Source of the DNA: Paucibacter sp. DJ2R-2
GTDB lineage: Bacteria; Pseudomonadota; Gammaproteobacteria; Burkholderiales; Burkholderiaceae_C
Reading direction: 5' to 3'
NCBI RefSeq assembly: GCF_025717675.1
Contig: NZ_JAJIRT010000001.1
Coordinates: 1,302,001-1,366,000 of the forward strand
Length of the DNA stretch: 64,000 nucleotides
The position numbers were made by a program, and so were the translations under genes. Of the stretch, positions 34,004 to 42,400 are shown piece after piece (the first letter of the stretch is position 1; each line of letters starts with the position of its first letter). The notes below the pieces were generated by a model. That model did not search any database. It saw nothing but the letters and a program-made list of their open reading frames with translations, and was not told where the DNA came from.

Positions 34004-35686
34004 TTACTTCGGGAAGGTGTAGCTCAGGCTGTAGCTGCCCGAGCCCGCCGCCGAGCTGACTTGGGCGTAGTAGTAGCCGGCCGTACCGGCATAACTGATG
34101 TTTTCGGTGGATCCTGCCAGCTCCGACTTCGCCACCACGGCCCAGGCCGAGCCGTTCCATTTGTACAGGCTCAGGTTGAAATTGGCAGTGGCAGGCCCAC
34201 TGAGCTTGAGCGTGAAGCTGCCGCCCGACAGGCTCTGCACATAGCCCGGAGAGCCGCCGGGGTGCGAGGCGGTCGCGCCGGCCGCGGCCAAGCTGCCATT
34301 GACCGTGACCGCGCCACCGGTGTCGGGCGGGGTGCTGCCCGTGTAGGACGCAAACACCGCGCCCGCACGGTTCTCGTTGACCTTGTGCCAGGGCTGGCCC
34401 AGAGTGCGCATGCGTGAATTTTCAGTCGGGCGGTAGACGCCGCTGGTGCAGTACTTGGCACCGACAAACAGACCCAGGGTGCCGTTGGCATAACTGCCCG
34501 GCTGGGTGGGCACGGCCGTGCCGCTGGCGATCAAGCTGCCCCATTTGGCCGTGCTGCGGCTGCTGCCGCGGGTGACGTTGACTTCGCTCGGCTCGCTGTT
34601 GGTGGCGCAGGTGCCGTAGTCGTACTCGTCGGCCAGCTTGAAGGCGGTGTGGCCGATCTCATGCAGGGCGATCTCGATCGAGGACGGATGCATGGTCATG
34701 GTGCCGATATTGCCGCCGGCGCCGCCGTAGGTCGTGCTGTTGGCCACGACGATGATGACGTCGCGCGCATCGGCCGCCGTCACGCTGCCCACCGCGGCCA
34801 GCACCTTGGCCTCGTCAGCGCAAACCAGGCGCGCCAGGCCGTAGCAGCCGATCACCGTGCCCAGCGCCGGCTGGCGCGTCACGCCACCTTCGCTGACGCC
34901 CGACTGCGGGCTGGCGATGTCGACCCGACGGACATTGAAGGAGTTCTTGTAGGCCGCAAACAGCGGGTCGGCCAGGATGCCGCTGCTGATCTTCTGCGCG
35001 TCCGTTTGCCACTTGCCCAGCTCTGCGCTGCTGTAGCCGTCGCCGATCAGCACGATGTCCATGCGCTGGCCGCTGGCGCCGCTGTTCCAAAGCAGGGCGC
35101 TGCCGCTGGGCACCGCCGTGGCCTCCAAGCCGCGAGCCGCTGCGGGCGCCTGGCTCTGTGCCACCAACTCGCTGAGCTCTTGCCGGTTCAGGCGCAGCAA
35201 GGCATTGCTGGCACTGAGCGGCTCCAGCTGCCCGGGCCTGCTCTTGCTGCCGTGCGCCGCGCGCTGGTCCTGCAGCTCCAGCGTCGCCACCTCGGCCAGG
35301 TGCGGCAGGCGCAGCTCCACCACGCCGTCGCGCTGGATAGCGCGCGCCTCGACAATCTGGCCGGTCTTGGGGTCGAAGACTTCGGCCATGTGCTGGCCCG
35401 GGTGGCGCAGCGTGCGGCGGTACAGCTCCTGGCCGGCGGCGTTGCGGGCCAGGACGATCAGGTCGCTGTCGCGCGCATCGGGCAGCTCGGGCTGGCCGGC
35501 GAAGCGGCCCTCTTGGGCATGGGTCAGCTGGTAGCGCTGGCTGGCCGCGTCGAAGCGGATGCGCAGCATCAGGTCCTGCGCCATGGCGCCGGTCGACAGC
35601 GCCAGCAACAGGGCGGCCAGCGCCGCGCAACGGCGGGAGCGAGGGCGGCGGGAGCGAGAGCTGCGCGAGGGATGCAAGGGCTTCAT
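34004..35686 (-). CDS. Secreted M64-type (IgA peptidase-like) metallopeptidase
   Basis: A 560-residue secreted protease. A Sec signal ends near LALSTGAMAQ. The zinc motif HEIGHTAFKLADEYDYG has H342, E343 and H346, the pattern of the M64 family. GDGYSSAELGKW upstream is the other M64 hallmark. After it come a catalytic-domain rest and, after residue 455, a prepeptidase C-terminal (PPC) type beta domain (FTLKLSGPATANFNLSLYKW). N-terminal residues 35-190 form a prodomain-like part. The start is fixed by GGAGGAG seven bases before ATG. Found alone; likely acts on extracellular protein. Neighbours give no further clue. Confidence 0.88.
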   Translation of the reverse strand: MKPLHPSRSSRSRRPRSRRCAALAALLLALSTGAMAQDLMLRIRFDAASQRYQLTHAQEGRFAGQPELPDARDSDLIVLARNAAGQELYRRTLRHPGQHMAEVFDPKTGQIVEARAIQRDGVVELRLPHLAEVATLELQDQRAAHGSKSRPGQLEPLSASNALLRLNRQELSELVAQSQAPAAARGLEATAVPSGSALLWNSGASGQRMDIVLIGDGYSSAELGKWQTDAQKISSGILADPLFAAYKNSFNVRRVDIASPQSGVSEGGVTRQPALGTVIGCYGLARLVCADEAKVLAAVGSVTAADARDVIIVVANSTTYGGAGGNIGTMTMHPSSIEIALHEIGHTAFKLADEYDYGTCATNSEPSEVNVTRGSSRSTAKWGSLIASGTAVPTQPGSYANGTLGLFVGAKYCTSGVYRPTENSRMRTLGQPWHKVNENRAGAVFASYTGSTPPDTGGAVTVNGSLAAAGATASHPGGSPGYVQSLSGGSFTLKLSGPATANFNLSLYKWNGSAWAVVAKSELAGSTENISYAGTAGYYYAQVSSAAGSGSYSLSYTFPK

Positions 35687-35884
35687 ATCAGGGCTCCTCC
35701 GAAAGCGGGGTTCGAGATGGCCGCGATCTTGCGCTGGGAGCCGGCAGCCGGCCTTGTACGCATTCGGCGGCCGGGGCGCGAATCGATGCAAGCCTCAGGG
35801 ACGATCCCATTGGGGCAAGCCCTGGGTCAGCGCGTAGACTGACACCCGTCGCCTCCTGTCTGGCCTTTCCATCGCCCACGCTTG

Positions 35885-37036
35885 ATGCCGCAACTCCCGA
35901 CCCCGCTCAGCCACCCTGATGCCTTGCGGCGGCGCTGGCTCGCCGATCTGGCGGCCTTGTCGGCCTGCGTGGCCACAGGGCCGGTGGCTGCGGTGGCCGC
36001 TGGCGGTGAAATCCATCTCGGGGCCTCGGCGGCGCTCAGCGGCCCGGCCGGCAGCCTGGGCCGGCGCTTCCATGCCGGCGCGCAAGCCGCGTTCGCCCAC
36101 ATCAAGCACCAGGGCGGCATCCACGGTGCCAGCATCGTGCTCCATGTGCAGGACGATGCCTACGAACCCGAGCGTGCCGAAGCCAACACCCGCATGCTGC
36201 TGGACGACCCGCGTGTGCTGGCCCTGTTCGGTTATGTCGGCACGCCCACCTCCATGGCGGTGCAGCCCCTGGTCAAGCGCGCCGGCATCGCCTTTGTCGG
36301 CCCTTACACCGGGGCCGACTTTCTGCGCGAACCGCAGCAAACCCTGGTCTTCAATGTGCGCGCCAGCTACAGCCAGGAAGGCCTGGCCCTGGCTCGGGCC
36401 ATGAAGGCCGATGGCGTGAAAACCGTGGACTTGCTCTACCAGGCCGATCTGTTCGGCCGCGCCGGGCTCGAATCGATGCGCGGCGCGGCCACCCAGATGG
36501 GCCTCAGCCTGGGCCTGGCCAGCTCGCACAAGCGCAACAGCGAGGACATGGAGCAAGCCATCGGCCGCTTGCTGGCCCATGGCCAGGGCGAGGCCATCTT
36601 CATGGTCAGCACCTATGGCAGCTGTGCCGCCGCCGTGAAGCTGGCGCGCGCCAAGGGCTACCGTGGCCGCTTCTACACCTTGTCTTTCACCGGCCTGGAG
36701 CCGCTGCGCCAGGCCCTGGGCTCGGCCATGAAGGGCCTGACCATGGCCCAGGTGGTGCCCGATGCCGAGAACCGCCAGCTGCCCGTGGTGGCCGACTACC
36801 AGCAGGCCATGCGCGCCCATGGGGACAGCAGCTTCGACGCCATCAGCCTGGAGGGCTATATCGCCGCCCGGGTGATGGCCGAGGGCCTGCGCCACGCCCG
36901 CTTGCCACTGAGCCGAGCCAGCGTCGCCGAGGGCCTGGGCGCCATCGGCAGCCTCGACCTCGGCGGCTTCCGCTTGACCCTGGGCCCGCAGCAGCGTCAG
37001 GGCTCGGACTGGGTCGAGTTGCGCGTCGGCAAATAG
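35885..37036 (+). CDS. Periplasmic branched-chain amino-acid-type binding protein
   Basis: A 383-residue LivJ-like (Peripla_BP_6) protein. The N-terminal signal ends near PVAAVAAGG. The mature part starts IHLGASAALSGPAGSLGRRFHAGAQ and includes LVLHVQDDAYEPERA-like and ALFGYVGTPTSMAVQPL, the typical hinge and ligand-site segments. It lacks adjacent permease or ATPase genes. The encoded protein may instead feed a signalling system or a transporter encoded elsewhere. A TTG one codon upstream could also be used as start. Ligand unknown. Confidence 0.88.
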   Translation: MPQLPTPLSHPDALRRRWLADLAALSACVATGPVAAVAAGGEIHLGASAALSGPAGSLGRRFHAGAQAAFAHIKHQGGIHGASIVLHVQDDAYEPERAEANTRMLLDDPRVLALFGYVGTPTSMAVQPLVKRAGIAFVGPYTGADFLREPQQTLVFNVRASYSQEGLALARAMKADGVKTVDLLYQADLFGRAGLESMRGAATQMGLSLGLASSHKRNSEDMEQAIGRLLAHGQGEAIFMVSTYGSCAAAVKLARAKGYRGRFYTLSFTGLEPLRQALGSAMKGLTMAQVVPDAENRQLPVVADYQQAMRAHGDSSFDAISLEGYIAARVMAEGLRHARLPLSRASVAEGLGAIGSLDLGGFRLTLGPQQRQGSDWVELRVGK

Positions 37037-37046
37037 GCGGCCTTAC

Positions 37047-37907
37047 TTACTGCAGGCTGCTGTTCAAGACTCCGGCCAGGCGGCGCGCGGCCTCGCTCAG
37101 GCGTTGGCGCAGGGCCGGCTCATGGGCATCGGCATAGCTCTGGTCGACCTTGTGGCCGTCCGGGTAAAAGCCCGGCGCGGCCACCAGGCGGCAGGACTCG
37201 CCCGCCCACAGCGCCGCCGCGCGACTCTCGGCGGCGGGCATGCGCTGGCTGCCCTGACCGGCACTCAGCTCCTGCTGCAAGGCCTCGGCGCCACCGGCGC
37301 GGTTGCGCATCAGGCCCGAATCCCAGAGCGAATGCAGGTTCGAGCCGCGGCCAAAGCCTTGCACCTGGTAGCTGTTGCCGCCGCGGTCGTCGGCAAAGCC
37401 GGCGTGCAGGGGCTGGTGCACATCGGCCACCAGATGGACCACGTACTTGAGCGCCTTGAGGCGCGCCTCGTCCGTGGCGCGGGCGTTCTTCAGCACCTCG
37501 ACCTGACGCTCGATCGCGCCGACCACGCAAGCGCCGTCCTCGCAGTCACGCGTCGGCTCAAAACTGCAGCCGCCGTCACGCGGGAAGTTCACGTAGTGCC
37601 AGGGCCCGGTCTGCGGCGAGCGGTGCTCGTCAGCCCAGGTGGAGATGGAGGCCAGGGTGCTGCCGGGCTCCAGCGCCAGCAAGCGCTGCACCTCGGCGCG
37701 GGCGGCCGGGCTCAGGCCCTGCTCGGCCACGCTGGCGACCAGGCGGTGGCCCTCGGCGCCCCAGGCTTGGGCCGGCGCGCTGCTCAGCAACAGCGGCGCG
37801 GCCAGGGCCAGGCCGGCCAGCAGCGCCAGCGGGCGAAAGCGCGAGAGGGGGGAGGCGGAGGGAGCTGAAGAAGCGAGGGAGGCGTGGGGGCGGAAGGCGA
37901 TCTGCAA
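37047..37907 (-). CDS. S1/P1-type nuclease
   Basis: A 286-residue secreted nuclease of the zinc-dependent S1/P1 (phospholipase C-like) fold. The signal peptide ends ...SSAPAQA and the mature N-terminus is WGAEGHRLVASVAE, whose terminal Trp and His are zinc ligands in the family. Other ligand motifs are ISTWADEHR, WHYVNFPRDGG, VVHLVADVHQPLHAGFADDRGGN and HSLWDSG. It degrades single-stranded nucleic acids or monophosphates outside the cytoplasm. Two Cys pairs (CSFEPTRDCEDGAC) may be disulfides. Convergent with the binding-protein gene. Confidence 0.94.
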   Translation of the reverse strand: MQIAFRPHASLASSAPSASPLSRFRPLALLAGLALAAPLLLSSAPAQAWGAEGHRLVASVAEQGLSPAARAEVQRLLALEPGSTLASISTWADEHRSPQTGPWHYVNFPRDGGCSFEPTRDCEDGACVVGAIERQVEVLKNARATDEARLKALKYVVHLVADVHQPLHAGFADDRGGNSYQVQGFGRGSNLHSLWDSGLMRNRAGGAEALQQELSAGQGSQRMPAAESRAAALWAGESCRLVAAPGFYPDGHKVDQSYADAHEPALRQRLSEAARRLAGVLNSSLQ

Positions 37908-38111
37908 GAGGAATCCAGCTCAAAGAAACGGAGAGAAACGGAGAACAACGGAGGGCCGGGATGCACGGCCCGAAGCGGCTCGCCATCCACGCGCAAACGG
38001 TTGCGCACTCGCCATTGTGCCCAGCTTCAGGGCCGGCCCGGGCGCGGCTGGGCTGGGCTTCTGCGCAAAGCGCACGCCCTAGGGAAGTGAATGAAAGAGT
38101 CAGCCGCAAAG

Positions 38112-38144
38112 AAAAAACCCCAAGCGCTTGTGGTGCTCGGGGTT
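38112..38144 (-). terminator. Minus-strand terminator-like hairpin
   Basis: AACCCCGAGC / GCTTGGGGTT stem (one G-U pair), 9-base loop, then six T on the minus strand. No gene ends here on that strand, so it may stop antisense transcription from the Lrp gene side. Confidence 0.5.
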
Positions 38145-38299
38145 CTCGGGGCTGCAGGGGCTGAAGTTGCGGCGCTCTTGGCGCCGGCCCTGCACCGCGC
38201 GGGGGTGCCGCGGGGCTGCATGTCCGCCGGGCCGGGGTCCGGCTCGGCGGTGGTCAGTTGCGATCTCTCGCAGTGCTTTCAGTGTAGGCCGCGGGCTCG

Positions 38300-38353
38300 G
38301 GCAGAAAATTGCGAAGATGGCAGACTTCTGTCTTTGTTTGGCAGAAAATTGCG
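38300..38353 (+). promoter_or_regulatory. Two direct repeats 40 bases apart upstream of the Lrp-type gene
   Basis: GGCAGAAAATTGCG occurs at 38300-38313 and 38340-38353, exactly 40 bases (about four helical turns) apart. The second copy ends 27 bases before the start. Spacing and place suit an autoregulatory site of an Lrp-type protein, which binds phased sites. Confidence 0.55.
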
Positions 38354-38379
38354 CAATTCAAATATGAAAAGGCATCACC

Positions 38380-38856
38380 ATGGAATTGGACCGCATTGAC
38401 CGCCAGATTCTCGATGTGCTGCAGGAAGACGGCCGCATCGCCAACCAAGACCTGGCCGAGCGCGTGGGCCTCTCGCCCTCGCCCTGCTTGCGGCGGGTGC
38501 GGGCGCTGGAAGAAAGCGGCCTGATCACCGGCTACCGGGCCCTGCTGGACGCCAAAAAGCTGGGCCTGGCGCTGATGGCCCTGGTGCACATCTCCATGGA
38601 CCAGCACACGCCCGAGCGCTTTGCCAATTTCGAAGCCTCGGTGCGGGTGCTGCCCGAGGTGCTGGAATGCCTGCTCATCACCGGCCAGGCGGCCGACTAC
38701 CAGCTCAAGATCATCGTCCGCGACATGGACCATTTCCAAAGCCTGCTTCTGGGCAAGCTGACCCGCATCCAGGGCGTCACCGGCGTGCACTCGAGCTTTG
38801 TGCTGCAGCAGGTGATTGCGCGCACCAGCGTGCCGGTCACGGCCAGCGCGCCATAG
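38380..38856 (+). CDS. Lrp/AsnC-family transcriptional regulator
   Basis: A 158-residue regulator. The N-terminal helix-turn-helix is residues 1-55 (LDRIDRQILDVLQEDGRIANQDLAERVGLSPSPCLRRVRALE). The C-terminal RAM/AsnC ligand-binding ferredoxin-like domain follows (ALVHISMDQHTPERF, LLITGQAADYQLKIIVRD, GVTGVHSSFVLQQV). Such proteins form octamers and answer to amino acids. Phased direct repeats lie in its promoter. Convergent with the phosphopantetheinyl transferase gene, 10 bases apart; no clear target gene beside it. Confidence 0.94.
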   Translation: MELDRIDRQILDVLQEDGRIANQDLAERVGLSPSPCLRRVRALEESGLITGYRALLDAKKLGLALMALVHISMDQHTPERFANFEASVRVLPEVLECLLITGQAADYQLKIIVRDMDHFQSLLLGKLTRIQGVTGVHSSFVLQQVIARTSVPVTASAP

Positions 38857-38866
38857 CCTCGCGGCA

Positions 38867-39439
38867 TCAAGACCTGGGCACCGCCAGCGCGGCAACAAAC
38901 CCAGGCCAAGCGGACGGCAGCTGAAGGCCCATGCTGCGGCAAGCCGCCGCCAAAAGGCTTTCCCGCTCGGGCGACCACTCGGTCAGCGCTTGGCCACAGC
39001 ACTTGAGCTGGGCCTCCAGCACCGCCCAGGCCGGGGCGAACCCGGCGGCGCCCAAAGCCACAGCCTGCGGGCCGAGGTAGTCGCGCGCCACGGCGGCCCA
39101 ATCAGGCGGCGCTTCTGCGCAGACCACATCCACCCCCACCGGCCCGTCCAGGTTCACCGCCACCAAGCTCAAACCCGCTTCATGGCTGAAAGACAAGCCG
39201 ATGTCCGGCCGGCCCAGGACCTGGGGCGGCTGGCCGGGCGGAGCGTGGAGCTGCACGGCGTCCAGCGGCTGGCCCAGCTGTGCGGCCAGGGCTTGGCGCG
39301 CGGCCAGGCGGGCGGCGGCGCGGGCTTCGGAGCGGCCGGAAGAAGCCCCACCGAGCGCCAGCACGAACACGCGCTGATCAGGCGCGGGCTTGCACGCCGG
39401 CCACAGGCAGACCGAGAACGGAGCGCCCCGCTCGGCCAT
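38867..39439 (-). CDS. 4'-phosphopantetheinyl transferase superfamily protein
   Basis: A 190-residue protein of the Sfp/HetI fold. IGLSFSHEAGLSLVAV, VGVDVVCAE and FAPAWAVLEAQLKCCGQAL correspond to the family motifs. The metal-binding Asp of GVD and the Glu of WxxKE are present, but the second acidic residue of GVDxE is Val and the Lys of WxxKE is Leu, so it is a divergent member. It starts 5 bases after the stop of the NRPS-like gene on the same strand, so it very likely charges that protein's carrier domain with the phosphopantetheine arm. Confidence 0.75.
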   Translation of the reverse strand: MAERGAPFSVCLWPACKPAPDQRVFVLALGGASSGRSEARAAARLAARQALAAQLGQPLDAVQLHAPPGQPPQVLGRPDIGLSFSHEAGLSLVAVNLDGPVGVDVVCAEAPPDWAAVARDYLGPQAVALGAAGFAPAWAVLEAQLKCCGQALTEWSPERESLLAAACRSMGLQLPSAWPGFVAALAVPRS

Positions 39440-39444
39440 CCTGC

Positions 39445-42400
39445 TCAGGCGCCCTGCGGCGCGGCCGGGCAGCCACTCCAGGCGGAGCCGGCCGGGATGT
39501 TCTCGCCCTTCATCACCAGGGTCATGGGGCCTAGGCGCGCGCCGTCACCGACGCTGGCGCCGTAAAGCACCGTGCTGCGCGCGCCGATGGTGACGCGCTC
39601 GCCGATGTGCACATGGTCAATTTTCATGACCCGATCTTCGAAGAGATGGGTCTGCGGGCAGCTCAAGGCGTTGAGCTCGCTGTAGGCGCCGATGTGCACG
39701 CAGTCAAACTCGGTGATGTCGGTGGTGTCCAGGTAGACACCGCGGCCGATCTTGCAGCCCAGCAGGCGGAAGGCCAAGGGCAGCCAAGGCGTGCCGCGCA
39801 GAAAGCGCATGAAGTTGGGTACGGCAATGCCCTCGTAGAGATTGGTGGCCGCCTCCGAAACCCAGACAAACGGCGTCCACATGGGCACGGCGCGCGGCCG
39901 GTAGCGGCCCAGCAGCAGCCACTTGAACAAGGCCACGAAGACAAAGCAGGCCAGGCCGAAGAGCAGGCCCGATTCGGTCAGCTCCCAGGCCACCAGGCCC
40001 CAGCGGCCATCGCTGGCGTCGGGCATGACGTCGAGCACGATGGTGTAGCCGGTGGCGATGACGATGGCATGCGGCGCAACGATGCGGAAGGTCTCGATCA
40101 GGCCACGGCCCAGGCGGCGCAGCGGCGAGGGGCGGAAGGTCAGGTGCTCGGGGTAGCCCTGCACCGTCTCGCGCGCCGGCAGGTTGATGGGCGGCGTGCC
40201 CAGCCAGGTGTCGCCGCTCTTCATCTGCCCGCCCTCGGGCGCCCGCGAGAGCACGCCGATCAGCACGTTCTCGGGGATGGTCGTGCCATCGGGCACGTAC
40301 GCGCCGTTGCCGACAAAGCTGCGCCGCGACACCACCGTGGGCCGCACCGTCATCCAGCCGCCGTCGATCTCTTCATCGCCCAGCAGCACCGCGTCGGCGA
40401 TGAAGGTCTCGTCGCCCAGGGTCAACATATCGGGCACCACGCCCAGGGCGGTGGAGATCTCGGCATCGCGGCCCACGCGCGCGCCCAGCAGGCGGTACCA
40501 CCAGGGCGCGAACACGGTGGCATACACGCCATGCAGGCCTTGCAGGCTCGATTCCTGGATCTGGTTGACCAGCCACTTGCTGCAGTAGACCCAGCTGTGC
40601 ACCGGCCATGTGCCCTTCATCAGGCGCGGCAGCACGCCCCAGCGGATGGCCGCCGAGAGCAGGGCGGTGATGACGATCAGCACCGCGCTGGCCGGCAGGG
40701 CGAAAAGGAAGTAACGCAGCAGCTGCAGCCACAGCACCTCGCCCTGCAGCCAGTTCAGGGAAGGCCAGTCGTCCAAATTGTCCAGGTTGTCCAAGCTGTC
40801 GATCAGCATGAAGGTCGGGAAGACCGGCAGGAAGAACAGCGTGGCGATCAGCAAGGCGCCGGCCACAAAGAAGGCCGCTTCGCCCCAGCGCTGCAGCTGG
40901 CCCACCACGGGCCGCGGGCGCAGGCTGCTCGGGTCGAAGGCGCGCAGATCGCGCGCCGGCGAGCCGCCCCAGACGCGCCGCTCCGGCACCCGCGTGCCAT
41001 CGGCCAGGGCCGACTGGCCCTCGACATGGCCCCAATCGGCCACGGCCGTGTTGCCCTCCAGCACCGAGTAGGAGCCGACGTAAGCATTCGCGCCGATGTC
41101 GACGCGGCCCAGCACCAGCTCGCCCTGCTGCACGCGAGCGTTTTCCAGATTGACGGCATTGCCGATGCTGGCGCCGTCGCCAATGCTCAGCAGCTCGGGC
41201 GCGCGCACGGTCATGGAGCCGATCAGCACCTCGCGGCCGATCTTGGCGCCCAGCAGGCGCAGCCAGCCCACATAGAGCGAAGAGCCGCCCAGGAAGTAGA
41301 CCGGCGCGTTCTCCAGCAAGCGGTCAGCCAGCCACCAGCGGTAATAGGTGAAGCCCCAGAGCGGGTAGCGCCCCGGCTTCAGGCCCGCCGCCAGCAGCCA
41401 TTTGCCGGCCAGGGCGACCACGAACTCCAGCACCGTGGCGCCCAGGAACACGGCCACCGACATCCACACCGCCGTGACGACCGAATCCGACGGGTCGCCG
41501 GTGAAGAAGTGAAAGGTGAAGAAGGGTGCCAGCCAGCTGGCCATGCGCAGCGCCACCAAAAAGGGCACGGCCAGGGCCTGGGCCGCACCGCAGCGCCAGC
41601 GCCGCCAGGCCGAGGGCGGTTGCCAGGGCGGGGCCGTGTCAGCGCCGCTGGTGGGTGCGGCCTCACGCATGGCCTCCATGGCCTCGGCGATCGCGCCAAT
41701 GCGGCGACCCTGGTAGATGTGGCGCACGGTCAGGCCGGCAAAGCGGGGCTGGGCGCGCAGGGCCGAGGCCAGGCGCGCCGCCATCAGCGAATGGCCGCCC
41801 AGGTCGCTGAAGAAGTCGGCCTCGCGGCGCAGAGCCTGGCCGGGGAAGAGGCGGCGCAGGGCCGCGAACAGCGCGGCCTCGGCCTCGCTGCGCGGGGGGT
41901 CGGAGCCGTCTTCGGCTTCCACGGGTGCCATGTCCACGAGCAGGGGCCGGGCCTTGAGCGTGTTGCGGTCAATCTTGCCCGAGCTCAGGCGCGGCATGGC
42001 CGGCAGCCACTCGAAGCGGCTGGGCACCATATAGGGCGGCAGGCTGTGGGCCAGCGCGGCGCGCAGGGCTGCGGCGCTGGGCAGCGCGCCTGACGCCGCC
42101 GCTGCCACCGCATCGGCCACCAGGTAGGCCATCAACAGCTCCTGGTCTTCTTCCGCATCGCGGCGCAGCAGCACGGCCACCGTGCCCACGCCGGGCTGGT
42201 GGGCCAGGGCCGCCTCGATCTCGCCCAGCTCGACACGGAAGCCGCGGATCTTCACCTGGTCGTCCACCCGGCCCAGGCAATGGATCTGGCCCGCCTCGTC
42301 GATGCGGGCCAGATCACCCGTGCGGTAGAGCCGGCCATCGGCGCCACCGGGCGTTTGGGCCCAGGGGTTGGGCAGGAACTTCTCAGCCGTCAGCTCGGGC

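Larger units (their letters stand above)
37908..38379. other. Gene-free stretch between S1/P1 nuclease and Lrp genes
   Basis: 472 bases in which I see no credible gene. It holds the divergent promoters of the nuclease and the Lrp-type gene, a short GGAGA/ACGGAG-rich run near 37930, a hairpin at 38112-38144 and the direct repeats at 38300-38353. Confidence 0.6.

Noticed and set aside
37917-37958. Short GGAGA/ACGGAG repeats considered as a CRISPR
   Set aside because: Units of 9-11 bases without spacers; simple low-complexity DNA. No CRISPR or cas gene found in the window.
38027-38221. Minus-strand 64-codon frame before the Lrp-type gene
   Set aside because: It spans the terminator-like hairpin and has no ribosome binding site or recognisable content.
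39607-42093. Long plus-strand open frame opposite the NRPS-like gene
   Set aside because: Shadow frame; Gln/Arg/His-rich with no domain, while the minus strand has all adenylation motifs.
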